From positions 1 through 64,000 of the forward strand of contig NZ_FRFE01000010.1 of assembly GCF_900143695.1 (NCBI RefSeq): 64,000 nucleotides of DNA. The letters are read 5' to 3'. The DNA is from Desulfopila aestuarii DSM 18488 (GTDB taxonomy: Bacteria; Desulfobacterota; Desulfobulbia; Desulfobulbales; Desulfocapsaceae). Shown here piece after piece: positions 25,351 to 34,391 of the stretch (position 1 is its first letter; each line of letters starts with the position of its first letter). The translations under genes were made by a program, and so were the position numbers. The notes below the pieces were generated by a model. That model did not search any database. It was not told the DNA's origin and worked only from the letters and a program-made list of their open reading frames with translations.

Positions 25351-27050
25351 ACAGTAAAGTCAAACTGATCATAAAGGTAGTTGTGATTCTTGCCATTGCC
25401 GAAGTGGCCTGGCTCTGGGGCTTTTGCCGATTTTATGTCGGCCCCAACCAGATGGCCATTGTCACCGCTAAAAACGGCGACCCGCTGGGCCCCGGCCAAA
25501 TTCTGGCTCGACCGGGTCAGAAGGGTATTCAGGAAGAGACCCTTGGTGAGGGCCGCCATTTCCTCAACCCGATTTTTTATGATGTTGAGATTATCCGCGC
25601 CATCGTTGTGCCGCCGGGGAAAGTGGCGATGGTGACCTCCAAGGTGGGTAGCACCCTTGCCGAGGGGGAGTTTATTGCCGATCGTGGCCAGAAGGGTATC
25701 TGGCGAAGTGTACTGGGGCCGGGGAAATACCGGATGAACCCGTATGGCTACCAGATCGATATCGTCGATGCCATCTCCATTCCCATCGGGTATGCCGGTG
25801 TAATTACCTCGCTGTCTGGTGAGCAGGCTGCCAGCGGTCAGTTTGCCGAAGAGGGGCAGAAAGGTGTGCGCCGCGATGTGCTGCAACCCGGGCTCTATTA
25901 TGTGAACCCGAAGGAATACAAGGTCGATGTACTGGAGATTGGCATCAACCAGGTCTCGCTTCTGGGTCGTACTGGCGGCAAGGTGGTGACCAAGGCAAGG
26001 CAGCTGGGCCAGAATGAGGCGTTAAATGAGCTGCAGTCAGCGGTGCTGCAAAAGCAGGAAGCCAAACGGCAGGACTATTTCAGTAAGCGTTCGTCTTCAA
26101 GCCAGATGCAGCGAGGGATGCAGGGCGAGCAGGTGAGCTTCGATGCCGGAAAACCGTTGGCCAGTGTGGCACCGGCACCACTGGAGGAAGGGGAGATGAA
26201 TCTCACTGAGCTTGTCAGCTTTCCATCCCGCGATGGTTTCCAGATCAGCCTCGATATGACGGTGGAGTTTGAGCTGGCCCCTGATTCCATCGCCGGAATT
26301 TTCCGTCGCTATGGCGATCTGCCTGCGGTGGTGGATAAAATCATTATGCCGCAGATTACCTCTATCTCCCGGAACAAGGGTTCGGAATACAGGGCCAAGG
26401 ATTTTATTGTAGGTGAGGGACGTGAAAAGTTCCAGAACGATCTGACGGTATCACTTGAACAGACCCTTGGCGCCAAGGGCATCAAGGTTTACAACGCCCT
26501 GATCCGCCATGTGGAGGTGCCGGACCAGATTCGTGAGCCGATCCAGCAGGCGAGTATCGCCGTCGAGCAGGACCTGACCAACAAGGAACGACAGAATACC
26601 GCTAGAAAACAGGCGGAACTGAACACCGAGCTATCGCTTATCAAGCAGCGTGGTGAGCAGGTCATGCAGGAGACGGAGAAGATCAAGGCCGAGATCGCCG
26701 CAGACCTGCAGAAGCAGGTTGCCGAGATCCAGGCCGAGACCTTAAAGAAAACAGCTGAAATCCAGAAACAGACAGCAGCTATTGCCGCTAATAAGGTCCG
26801 GGTACTGGGAGAGGCAAAGGCCTCGGCTCTGCAGAAGGTGGAGGGAGAAAAGGCCAATGGTCTGCAGCTGAAGACCACGGTCTTTGGCGATCCGGTGGCT
26901 TATGCCCAGTGGCGCTTCGCCGATACCTTGAACCCTGAGATGCAGCTCAATATCATCCATTCAGGTGAAGGTACACTCTGGACAGATCTGCAGAAGACGG
27001 GTTTTGCCGAACTTGGCGGGGCAAAGCAGCTGAAAGAGAAGAAAAAGTAA
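25347..27050 (+). CDS. Membrane-anchored SPFH/band 7 protein with triple N-terminal repeat (B)
   Basis: 567 residues, a paralogue of the preceding gene. A membrane helix (about 7-25) is followed by three modules (about 28-205) with the core GQKGI and PGKYRMNPY-like motif, a polar linker with Gln/Lys/Ser (about 206-280), an SPFH domain (about 285-425) and an Ala/Glu/Lys/Gln-rich coiled coil (about 425-520). The 4-nt overlap with A implies coupled translation in fixed ratio. A strong terminator follows. Function unknown; membrane organisation or protease scaffolding is the usual role of SPFH proteins. Confidence 0.88.
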   Translation: MNSKVKLIIKVVVILAIAEVAWLWGFCRFYVGPNQMAIVTAKNGDPLGPGQILARPGQKGIQEETLGEGRHFLNPIFYDVEIIRAIVVPPGKVAMVTSKVGSTLAEGEFIADRGQKGIWRSVLGPGKYRMNPYGYQIDIVDAISIPIGYAGVITSLSGEQAASGQFAEEGQKGVRRDVLQPGLYYVNPKEYKVDVLEIGINQVSLLGRTGGKVVTKARQLGQNEALNELQSAVLQKQEAKRQDYFSKRSSSSQMQRGMQGEQVSFDAGKPLASVAPAPLEEGEMNLTELVSFPSRDGFQISLDMTVEFELAPDSIAGIFRRYGDLPAVVDKIIMPQITSISRNKGSEYRAKDFIVGEGREKFQNDLTVSLEQTLGAKGIKVYNALIRHVEVPDQIREPIQQASIAVEQDLTNKERQNTARKQAELNTELSLIKQRGEQVMQETEKIKAEIAADLQKQVAEIQAETLKKTAEIQKQTAAIAANKVRVLGEAKASALQKVEGEKANGLQLKTTVFGDPVAYAQWRFADTLNPEMQLNIIHSGEGTLWTDLQKTGFAELGGAKQLKEKKK

Positions 27051-27087
27051 CAGCAGCAGTGCTACTTGGATTTTCGATGTTACTAGC

Positions 27088-27129
27088 AAAAAAAAGGGGC
27101 GGTCTCATGGTGAGATCGCCCCTTTTTTT
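27088..27129. terminator. Bidirectional terminator after the SPFH operon
   Basis: GGGGCGGTCTCA and TGAGATCGCCCC form a 12-bp stem with one G-T pair. A run of A precedes it and seven T follow. It serves the SPFH operon on the plus strand and the metalloprotease gene on the minus strand. Confidence 0.92.
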
Positions 27130-27144
27130 GTCGCAATCTGAGGA

Positions 27145-27996
27145 TTACAGCGATTTAGCCCCAAAGGTATCGCAGCTCTGCAGCTTGCCCGATTGCAACC
27201 CGGTCGTAAACCAGCGCACCCGCTGGGCGGAGCTGCCATGGGTAAAAGAGTCGGGGGTGATATAGCCTCGTGCCTGTTTCTGCAGTCGGTCGTCGCCGAT
27301 CATGCTGGCGGCGTTTAAGGCTTCATCCACATCGCCTTCTTCCAATATCTGCCGGCTTCTCTCGGCATGATTTGCCCAGAGCCCGGAGAAACAGTCCGCT
27401 TGCAATTCAAGACGGACAGAGAGCTGGTTGTAGTCGGCCTGGGACAATGTGCTGCGCATCTGATGCACCTTGTCACTGATGCCTAAAAGGTTCTGAACAT
27501 GATGACCGACCTCGTGGGCAATGACATAGGCCTGAGCGAAATCGCCCGGGGCTCCCATCTTATCTCTCAGATCCTGATAAAAGCTCAGATCAATATAGAC
27601 CTTGCTGTCGGCCGGGCAATAGAATGGTCCCATGGCTGCCTGGGCAAAACCGCAGGCCGAATCGACCGCGCCGGAGAAGAGTACCAAAGTGGGCTGCCGG
27701 TAGCGTGAGCCACCTTTGGCAAAGACAGCATCCCAGGTATCTTCGGTATCGGCCAGAACCACCGAGACGAAATCAGCGAGTTCGTCTTCAGCGGCTGTCG
27801 GGGTGTAGCCGGACTGGCGGGCAGGTTCTGAAAAGCTGCCGCCTTCTTGGAGCACTACCGAAGGATCGATACCGAAATACATTGCGACCAGCGCCAGGAG
27901 GATAATGCCAATGCCACCACCCTTGGTCTTTCCAGACAGTCTGATGTTGCGCCTGTCGTCGATGTTGTCGCTTCTTCGTCCGTCTTTCCAGCGCAT
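27145..27996 (-). CDS. ypfJ: YpfJ-family putative zinc metallopeptidase
   Basis: A 283-residue protein starting MRWKDGRRSDNIDDRR, the characteristic N-terminus of the KPN_02809/YpfJ family. A single membrane helix (about 30-45) anchors an extracytoplasmic domain with the neutral zinc motif HEVGHHVQ near residue 165 and a downstream ELQADC that supplies the third ligand. An in-frame GTG at 28005 is an alternative start. Substrates are unknown for the family. It converges with the SPFH operon on a shared terminator. Confidence 0.9.
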   Translation of the reverse strand: MRWKDGRRSDNIDDRRNIRLSGKTKGGGIGIILLALVAMYFGIDPSVVLQEGGSFSEPARQSGYTPTAAEDELADFVSVVLADTEDTWDAVFAKGGSRYRQPTLVLFSGAVDSACGFAQAAMGPFYCPADSKVYIDLSFYQDLRDKMGAPGDFAQAYVIAHEVGHHVQNLLGISDKVHQMRSTLSQADYNQLSVRLELQADCFSGLWANHAERSRQILEEGDVDEALNAASMIGDDRLQKQARGYITPDSFTHGSSAQRVRWFTTGLQSGKLQSCDTFGAKSL

Positions 27997-28113
27997 TGTT
28001 CCCACTTTTTCCTGATCGTATTCTCTTGATCTGTTTGTCTACTCCTTCGTTACTATCGCCATTTATCCATTTCGGTCAATGATGCGATATGTGTTTACCG
28101 AAAACAACACGAA

Positions 28114-29046
28114 TCAATATCTTTTGGCCAGGTGTATGCCGGCTAGCATGCAGCGTACCGATCCTCCGGCCAGTTCGATGGTCGGCACTGATAACTCGAC
28201 GATCTTGGCGGATCGTTCAATAATCTGCTTTTGCTCTTGTGTAAGCGAGGCCGCGGCCCGGCTTGATAGAGCCAGAATTCGCTTGTCGGGGGTGGCAAGT
28301 TCAATGGCGTTACCGGCAAACTCATCGATCTGATGGTTGCTTAAGGGGATGACGGTCCTGCCTTCGTCGGCTATCCGTTCACGAATCTCCTCGCGCCTGG
28401 CCGGGTCGGTGATAATGTCAAAACCCACCAGAGCGAAATCGGTGGCGATGCACATCATCACATTGGTGTGGTAGATCGAGTTGCCGTTGGCATCGGCGGT
28501 GTCAAAGGCCATCGGCTCGAAGTTGAAGTGGGTGCAGAAGCGCTCAAGCGGGATGGGATCGGCACGGTTGGACCTTGCAGTGTAGGCCACCCTGGCGCTG
28601 TGATCGAGCACCATAGCTCCGGTGCCTTCAAGAAACAGGTTGTCGTATTCAAGGCAGGAGTAGTCGATGACATCCTGCACCCGATATTCAGATTTCAGCA
28701 TCTCGATGACATCATACCGTCGCTCCCGCCGTCGGCTGGGGTTGAACATCGGGTATATGGCTATATGGCCACCGGAATGGGTGGAAAACCAGTTGTTGGG
28801 AAAAACAGAATCGGGTGTTTCTTTTTCACCCAGATCGTCGAAGACATGAACTCTCACCCCTTCGCGCTCCAGTTTTGCGGCGGCTTCTGTTACCTCGTTG
28901 TAGGCTGCTCTGGCAATTTCTCTGGTCGGACCGTCGCTGTCTTTTCGCTGAAAGGCGTTATCAGATGCTGTCTCCGGGTTGGGATGAAAACGGTGGGGGC
29001 GAATCATGACCACCGCGCCGGGGGCCTGGATAGATTTCGAGCTCAT
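28114..29046 (-). CDS. Amidinotransferase-fold hydrolase, CtlX-like
   Basis: A 310-residue protein of the arginine deiminase/amidinotransferase superfamily. Recognisable parts are the start MIRPHRFHPNPETA, PDSVFPNNWFSTH (substrate-binding and catalytic acid loop), EGTGAMVLDH, and the catalytic-Cys region GGSVRCMLAGIH at the C-terminus. This pattern fits the CtlX (citrulline-related hydrolase) family. The ATG at 29046 follows GGAGAG. The frame is open further upstream, but that part runs through a terminator-like hairpin and is taken as leader RNA. Confidence 0.85.
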   Translation of the reverse strand: MSSKSIQAPGAVVMIRPHRFHPNPETASDNAFQRKDSDGPTREIARAAYNEVTEAAAKLEREGVRVHVFDDLGEKETPDSVFPNNWFSTHSGGHIAIYPMFNPSRRRERRYDVIEMLKSEYRVQDVIDYSCLEYDNLFLEGTGAMVLDHSARVAYTARSNRADPIPLERFCTHFNFEPMAFDTADANGNSIYHTNVMMCIATDFALVGFDIITDPARREEIRERIADEGRTVIPLSNHQIDEFAGNAIELATPDKRILALSSRAAASLTQEQKQIIERSAKIVELSVPTIELAGGSVRCMLAGIHLAKRY

Positions 29047-29072
29047 ACGGATCTCTCCTTGAATAATAAAAC

Positions 29073-29104
29073 GGGAGTCGGTAGCTCCATCTTTACCGAC
29101 TCCC
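29073..29104 (-). promoter_or_regulatory. Attenuator-like hairpin in the leader of the CtlX-like gene
   Basis: GGGAGTCGGTA (29073-29083) is perfectly complementary to TACCGACTCCC (29094-29104), with a 10-base loop. In the minus-strand transcript the 11-bp stem is followed at once by GTTTTATTATT and, 27 nt on, by the start codon of the CtlX-like gene. A terminator in this position would act as a transcription attenuator. The surrounding gap 29047-29359 holds nothing else recognised. Confidence 0.65.
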
Positions 29105-29359
29105 CTGGCAATTGGTAAGACTATCTGTAGTTGCAAATTCACTCAAAACTACATTTCAATACCTGTCAAATGTGAAATGATAGCAGAGCCATAGTTTGTC
29201 AATACACGATGCGGGAGGGGCGATACGTTATCCAGCCAGAGAGTTGGTAGATGTCCGGCAGCTTGCAGTTTACAAAATGGTATTTACGTTGTGTAACGAA
29301 ATGCAATCGCACCGAGGCCCAAGGGACAGGTAATAACCACAACAACGTCGGAGGAAGAC

Positions 29360-29881
29360 ATGGAACTGAAAGGTAAAAAAGTGGCCATCCTGGTAGAGGA
29401 TATGTTCAATATTTACGAGTTCTGGTATCCCTATTACCGATTGCTTGAAGCCGGAGCTGAAGTGGTTGTGGTGGGTTCGGGGCGAAAGAGCCAGTTTACC
29501 GGTAAGCCGGCAACCGACGTGAAGGCGGATGTGGCAGCGGATGCGGTTTCAGCTGCTGATTTTGACGGGGTGGTTATTCCAGGCGGCTACGCACCCGATA
29601 TGATGCGGCGCTATCCGGCCATGGTGAAGCTGGTGGCCGATGCTGTCAACTCGGGAAAAATGGTCGCCTTCATTTGCCATGCGGGCTGGATGCTCTGTTC
29701 AGCCGGAGTGTTGAAAGGACGAAAGGTGACTTCCTATTTTGCGATAAAGGATGATGTGGTGAATGCCGGTGCTCAGTGGGTCGACGAAGCGGTGGTGATT
29801 GACAAAAACCTCGTGAGCAGCCGTACCCCGGATGATCTGCCGGTATTCATGCCTGCGGTGATCAAGGTACTGGCCGGCTGA
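29360..29881 (+). CDS. DJ-1/PfpI superfamily protein
   Basis: A 173-residue class I glutamine amidotransferase-like protein. It has the early acidic VAILVEDMFNIYEFWYPYYR, the GGYAPD loop, and the nucleophile elbow FICHAGW with Cys near residue 102 followed by His. PfpI-type proteins act as proteases, glyoxalases or deglycases; this copy cannot be assigned. GGAGGAAG precedes the ATG. A single-gene transcript converging on the thioesterase group. Confidence 0.9.
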   Translation: MELKGKKVAILVEDMFNIYEFWYPYYRLLEAGAEVVVVGSGRKSQFTGKPATDVKADVAADAVSAADFDGVVIPGGYAPDMMRRYPAMVKLVADAVNSGKMVAFICHAGWMLCSAGVLKGRKVTSYFAIKDDVVNAGAQWVDEAVVIDKNLVSSRTPDDLPVFMPAVIKVLAG

Positions 29882-29903
29882 ACCCGCAAGCAACATACTC
29901 AAT

Positions 29904-30308
29904 TTACTCCGGCAGCCGTTCTTTTTTACGATAGACCATGCCGTTGAAACGGGCGACAATAGTGTTCTTCTCGTCGGTAACCATTACGTCATAGGCGCCA
30001 AGTCGGCCCGGCTCGGTTACTTCGGTGGCTGTGGCGTAGAGAACGCCGTCTGCCACCCCGCGGAGAAATGAGATATTGACGTTAATAGCCAGCGCCAGTT
30101 GGCCCTGGCTATTGGAGGCAACGGCAAAGGCAAGGTCGGCAAGGGTGAAGATGGCCCCGCCTTGTACCATATTGTTGGCGTTTTTATGCTTGTCCTGGAT
30201 CTGCATCCGGGCCTTGCAGTAGCCTATGCCGGCCTCGATGATCTCAATGCCGGTGAGGGCTGCGTAGCGGTCACGGGCAAAAATGGCTTTTGCTTTTTCG
30301 GTATCCAT
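29904..30308 (-). CDS. PaaI-type hotdog thioesterase
   Basis: A 134-residue single hotdog domain. It contains HKNANNMVQGGAIFTLADLAFAVASN, the PaaI-like motif with the catalytic Asn/Asp around the long helix, and a late TATEVTEPGRLGAYDVMVTDE strand pair. It should hydrolyse small or aryl acyl-CoA esters. The ATG at 30308 is six bases after AGG; upstream in-frame codons belong to the GNAT gene region. It is the last gene of a minus-strand group with a GNAT, a UPF0178 protein and RmuC. Confidence 0.88.
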   Translation of the reverse strand: MDTEKAKAIFARDRYAALTGIEIIEAGIGYCKARMQIQDKHKNANNMVQGGAIFTLADLAFAVASNSQGQLALAINVNISFLRGVADGVLYATATEVTEPGRLGAYDVMVTDEKNTIVARFNGMVYRKKERLPE

Positions 30309-30315
30309 TACTTGC

Positions 30316-30798
30316 CTATTTCTCAATTTCAGTGGTGGTAGAAGATGTGAGTTGTTTCTGCATGCAGACACTGTTGGTATTGCCGATATACGGGCCAAAA
30401 TTTTCTGTGATAGCAAAGCCGCATTTTTGATACAATCCTATCGCTTCCGGCTGACCTTTACCGGTCTCCAGAATCATCGTGTTAATGCCAAGTTCTATAC
30501 ACCATGCCTCAAGGGCTTGGAGCAGTGAAACGGCATAGCCCTTTTTTCGATGTTTTTGATCGACATACATCCGTTTGAGTTCGACAGTTTGTGATGCAAT
30601 CAACTTGAGGCAACCGCAAGCGATTGGCATCTCATCGATGTAGCCAATGACTGTCTTCACCAGATCGACGACATTATGCCGGTCATATTGCGCCTGCTGT
30701 CGGCCGTATCTGGCGTGCAGCTCGGCATCGAGTTTTCTTGTCAAATCCCGGAAAGCCGGATTATTGCTGTCTGTACGCACCAGTTTCATAAGGCTCAT
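30316..30798 (-). CDS. GNAT-family N-acetyltransferase
   Basis: A 160-residue acetyltransferase. The acetyl-CoA-binding motif A is VELKRMYVDQKHRKKGYAVSLL (R/Q-x-x-G-x-A form HRKKGYA), followed by LETGKGQPEAIGLYQKCGF, typical of motif B. Substrate unknown. An ATG three codons later is also possible as the start. It lies 8 bp upstream of the thioesterase and 26 bp downstream of the UPF0178 gene, so it is in the same transcript. Confidence 0.88.
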   Translation of the reverse strand: MSLMKLVRTDSNNPAFRDLTRKLDAELHARYGRQQAQYDRHNVVDLVKTVIGYIDEMPIACGCLKLIASQTVELKRMYVDQKHRKKGYAVSLLQALEAWCIELGINTMILETGKGQPEAIGLYQKCGFAITENFGPYIGNTNSVCMQKQLTSSTTTEIEK

Positions 30799-30823
30799 TT
30801 TGTAATAGGCTGATCTTTTTTGC

Positions 30824-31273
30824 TTATCGACAATACCTGCTTAAGAATGTATCCAGATTATTGGCAAAGGTCTGACGGTCCCTTTTCGTGAGTGGTGGCG
30901 GGCCGCCCGTTTCGATACCGTCAGAACGGAGTGAATCCATAAAATCCCGCATGCTGAGACGATCTCTCACGTTTTCGACACTATACATCTCGCCCCGCGG
31001 GTTGAGGGCATGGGCTCCTTTTTCAACCACAGCCGCAGCAAGGGGGATGTCGGCAGTGATCACCAGGTCACCCGGAGTCAGTTCAGTGACGATAGCCTTG
31101 TCCGCCACGTCACTGCCGGCCGCCACCCGAACAAACCGGATATACGGTGATGATGGGATGCGGATTGGGGAATTGGCTACCAGGGTGAGTTGCAACCTGC
31201 GGCGTTCCGCAGCCTTGTAGAGAATTTCTCGTATCGCCACGGGACAGGCGTCGGCATCAATCCATATTTTCAT
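30824..31273 (-). CDS. YaiI/YqxD (UPF0178) family protein
   Basis: A 149-residue protein that begins with the family signature [17 protein letters not shown] and later has [12 protein letters not shown] and ALNPRGEMY, diagnostic of UPF0178. The fold is PIN-like with conserved aspartates, suggesting a nuclease, though the activity is not established. The ATG at 31273 gives the family N-terminus exactly; the frame runs 11 codons further upstream without a better start. Confidence 0.9.
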   Translation of the reverse strand: MKIWIDADACPVAIREILYKAAERRRLQLTLVANSPIRIPSSPYIRFVRVAAGSDVADKAIVTELTPGDLVITADIPLAAAVVEKGAHALNPRGEMYSVENVRDRLSMRDFMDSLRSDGIETGGPPPLTKRDRQTFANNLDTFLSRYCR

Positions 31274-31331
31274 TTTTTCAAGTCTGTTGAGAGTTGTTTC
31301 ATACAACGAGGCTAGCGCAAGAGATGTTTGG

Positions 31332-32678
31332 CTAATTGCGCAGCTCCGACTCTGTCTGTTCGGTGACGGTGCGCGGTAGTTCCTTTTTCACCTGCACCCC
31401 CAGTTCGGTAAGCTGCTGGGCCTGGGAAATGAGGTTGCCCCGGCCCTGGGTGAGTTTGTTCATCGCGCCGTCGTAGGTCTGTCTGCAGGTCTCAAGCTGT
31501 TTACCGATTTTGTCCATGTCTTCCACAAAACCGCGAAACTTGTCATAGAGGGCTCCGGCCCTCCGGGCGATTTCCAGCGAATTCCTGCTCTGGTGCTCAT
31601 AGCGCCAGATGCTCTCCACGGTGCGCAGTGTGGCAAGCAGGGTCGTGGGGGTGACGATAATGATCTTTTGGCTGAATGCCTCGGTGAGAAGGTTTTCGTC
31701 ATTGCCTATGGCAGCGGTGAAGGCCGCTTCGATGGGCATGAACATCATGACGAAATCGAGGGTTTGAATACCCTTCAGCTCTTCGTATTTCTTGGCACCG
31801 AGGCTCTGGATATGATTGCGGACAGCGGTTATCAGGTCGTTCAAGGCCTGTGCTTGGAGGCGGTCGTCGTCGGCTGTGCAATAACGCTCCCAGGCCGAGA
31901 GTGATACCTTCGAGTCGATAATGATATCTTTTCCTTCCGGAAGATGGATGATGACGTCTGGCTTGAACAGCCGGTTATCGCCATCACGATAGCCCAGCTG
32001 GGTCTCGTATTCACTGCCGCGCCGCAAACCCGACTGTTCCAGAACCCGTTCCAATACCAACTCGCCCCAGTTGCCCTGCAGCTTTTTATCACCTTTCAGC
32101 GCCCGGGTCAGGTTGACGGCCTCTTCACCCATCTGCTTGTTCATCTCCTGTAACTGGTGGAGCTCTTTTTTCAGCGAGGCTCGCTCCCGGGTATCATTTA
32201 AAAAGGTATCCCGTATCTCGTTTTGCAGGGCGTCCAGCTGAAGGTGAAATGGCTTCAGCATGGCTTCGAGCCGTTCTTTTGACTGGTTGCTGAAGGTCGC
32301 ACTTTTATCTTCGAAGATTTCCTGGGCAAGGGAACCAAACTGCAAGCGCAGCTCTTCCCGTGCTGTTTCGAGCAGGGCAAGCTTTTCGGCGCTGTTGCGA
32401 CGCTCGGTCCGGATAAGGGTGACAAGGCGTGCTTCCCGGATCTTGTGACGGGTGATATCTTCCCGTATTTCCGTCAGCTCTTTTTTTGCATCCGCCAGTT
32501 CGTTTTCAGCTTTTTCCAGGTCGTGGTGTAGTTCCTTTGCTCGACGTCGTATGGAGAAAATGACCAATACGAGCAGGCAGCCGAAAATCGCCAGGATGAT
32601 TACCGGCCCATTACCCGTCAATACGGTCTGCACCAGTTGCTCAAAAAAATTTCGTAAATGAGGAATGAACGTGTTCAT
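31332..32678 (-). CDS. rmuC: RmuC, DNA recombination-limiting protein
   Basis: A 448-residue RmuC. A membrane helix (about 25-42) is followed by a long coiled coil (about 45-190) and a nuclease-like domain with [43 protein letters not shown] and the conserved [12 protein letters not shown]. RmuC limits DNA inversion in E. coli. The ATG at 32678 starts the conserved N-terminus. It is the first gene of the minus-strand group that continues to 29904 and is divergent from ribB. Confidence 0.93.
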   Translation of the reverse strand: MNTFIPHLRNFFEQLVQTVLTGNGPVIILAIFGCLLVLVIFSIRRRAKELHHDLEKAENELADAKKELTEIREDITRHKIREARLVTLIRTERRNSAEKLALLETAREELRLQFGSLAQEIFEDKSATFSNQSKERLEAMLKPFHLQLDALQNEIRDTFLNDTRERASLKKELHQLQEMNKQMGEEAVNLTRALKGDKKLQGNWGELVLERVLEQSGLRRGSEYETQLGYRDGDNRLFKPDVIIHLPEGKDIIIDSKVSLSAWERYCTADDDRLQAQALNDLITAVRNHIQSLGAKKYEELKGIQTLDFVMMFMPIEAAFTAAIGNDENLLTEAFSQKIIIVTPTTLLATLRTVESIWRYEHQSRNSLEIARRAGALYDKFRGFVEDMDKIGKQLETCRQTYDGAMNKLTQGRGNLISQAQQLTELGVQVKKELPRTVTEQTESELRN

Positions 32679-32953
32679 GCTATGCCGTGGTGGGGTTGAA
32701 TCCCAAAAGTATGTATAATTTGACCTTTTGAGCCGTTTTTTACAGATAACAGGAACATAAAGGTATGGTGATGGCAAGCGGGAAATGGGCTAATCGTTGG
32801 CTCGGTGGGTCTCGAGTGTATTGACTTTAGCGGAAATTCCGGTAGATTTAAGCCGTTTCCATACGACAGCTTGCTCTGTATTGTTGTAAGGAAATAGAAA
32901 ATTCTGGCGCGCGGAAGATACTTGATATTGTTGGTATTGTTTCGCGTAAACTA

Positions 32954-33100
<147 letters not shown>

Positions 33101-33276
33101 GCTGACGGGGAAGGTGTAATTTTCATTCCAGGGCCATTACGCTTCGTTGCAGTCGACGACCGCGTATGGAAAATGGAAGTGAATTTTACGGTTATCCCGC
33201 AGTAATGGTCGTGTGTTCACATGGCTGTTCGTTACTCCTGTCTGCCCTGGTTCTGGTACATTAAAGGAGAGTTACC

Positions 33277-33930
33277 ATGAATCAGTCGTTACTGGCACAA
33301 TTTGGCGATCCGCGTGAGCGGGTAGAAAAAGCACTGGCCGCTTTACAGGCGGGTGAGGGTGTTTTGGTGGTGGACGATGAAGATCGCGAGAATGAAGGCG
33401 ATCTGATTTATTCGGTCGAGCACCTGACTGCGTCACAGATGGCGCTCATGATCCGGGAATGCAGTGGCATCGTATGCCTTTGTCTGCCTGACGAGAAGGT
33501 GAAAGCCCTTGGTTTGCCGCCAATGGTGAGCGACAATACCAGCGCCAACGGCACGGCGTTTACCATTTCCATCGAGGCCCGACACGGTATAACCACCGGA
33601 GTATCGGCGGCGGATCGGGTCACCACGGTGAAGACCGCCGCATCAGCTGATGCAAAACCCGAAGACCTTTGCCATCCCGGCCATGTCTTTCCCCTGAGGG
33701 CTCAGGCCGGCGGAGTCCTGGCCCGGCGTGGTCATACCGAAGGCACCGTCGATCTCATGATCCTTGCCGGCCTGCAACCGGCGGGTATCCTCTGCGAGCT
33801 GACCAACCCGGACGGAACCATGTCCCGGTTGCCTGAGATAGTTGCCTTCGCTAAGCTTCACGATATGGTTGTTCTGAGTATTGAGGATATTGTCCAGTAT
33901 CGTGAGGAGATGGAGCTGGAGACTGTATAA
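33277..33930 (+). CDS. ribB: 3,4-dihydroxy-2-butanone 4-phosphate synthase (RibB)
   Basis: 217 residues, the length of stand-alone RibB (no GTP cyclohydrolase II fusion). The enzyme makes the four-carbon unit of riboflavin from ribulose 5-phosphate. Signature segments are [13 protein letters not shown], the [11 protein letters not shown] loop, [17 protein letters not shown], the RRGHTE region and a late GxxMSRLPEI. An AAAGGAG site precedes the ATG. Control is by the upstream FMN riboswitch, an arrangement also found for E. coli ribB. Confidence 0.97.
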   Translation: MNQSLLAQFGDPRERVEKALAALQAGEGVLVVDDEDRENEGDLIYSVEHLTASQMALMIRECSGIVCLCLPDEKVKALGLPPMVSDNTSANGTAFTISIEARHGITTGVSAADRVTTVKTAASADAKPEDLCHPGHVFPLRAQAGGVLARRGHTEGTVDLMILAGLQPAGILCELTNPDGTMSRLPEIVAFAKLHDMVVLSIEDIVQYREEMELETV

Positions 33931-33982
33931 ATTCAATATTTCCAGTCAGGTTGTTTCCTGCTTTGACTTGAAATGAACAAGA

Positions 33983-34022
33983 AAGAGTCGTATCACCGAT
34001 GGAGTGGTGATACGGCTCTTTT
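33983..34022 (+). terminator. Terminator after ribB
   Basis: AAGAGTCGTATCACC pairs with GGTGATACGGCTCTT (one G-T pair) around a short loop, followed by TTTT. It ends the ribB transcript between the convergent ribB and HIT genes. Confidence 0.88.
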
Positions 34023-34049
34023 GGTAGTGCATTGTGCGATTGAGTGTTT

Positions 34050-34391
34050 TCAGCCTGGGGGCCATCCCATCGGCCGCCCGCCCAGCACATGCATGTGCAG
34101 ATGGAAGATCACCTGACCGGCGTCGGCGCCGTTGTTGATAATGGTTCGATACCCCTTTTCGATACCGTTTTCTTCGGCAACCTGAGCCGAAACCCGCATC
34201 ATCTTGCCGATGAGCCGGTCATCTTCCTCGCTGAGGTCGGAGAGGTTGATCCGGTGCTTTTTCGGAACGATGAGAAAATGTTTTGGGGCGGCTGGTGAAA
34301 TATCCCAGAAAGCGATGACATCGTCATCTTCATACAGCTTCTGGGCCGGGATCTCCCCGGCGGCTATCTTGCAGAACAGGCAGTCACTCAT
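34050..34391 (-). CDS. HIT-family nucleotide-binding hydrolase (HinT-like)
   Basis: A 113-residue histidine-triad protein. It begins with the classical CLFCKIAAGEIPAQKLYEDD and ends with the active-site triad in HLHMHVLGGR. HinT-type enzymes hydrolyse adenosine phosphoramidates. AGGAGG lies upstream of the ATG. It overlaps the antiporter stop by four bases (ATGA), so the two are translationally coupled, an odd pairing. Confidence 0.95.
   Translation of the reverse strand: MSDCLFCKIAAGEIPAQKLYEDDDVIAFWDISPAAPKHFLIVPKKHRINLSDLSEEDDRLIGKMMRVSAQVAEENGIEKGYRTIINNGADAGQVIFHLHMHVLGGRPMGWPPG

Noticed and set aside
28468-29118. A 216-codon frame opposite the CtlX-like gene.
   Set aside because: It is the mirror of a well-supported coding region in compatible codon phase, without a ribosome site or family likeness. 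Other long antisense frames (for example opposite clpA, holA and guaB) were rejected for the same reason.
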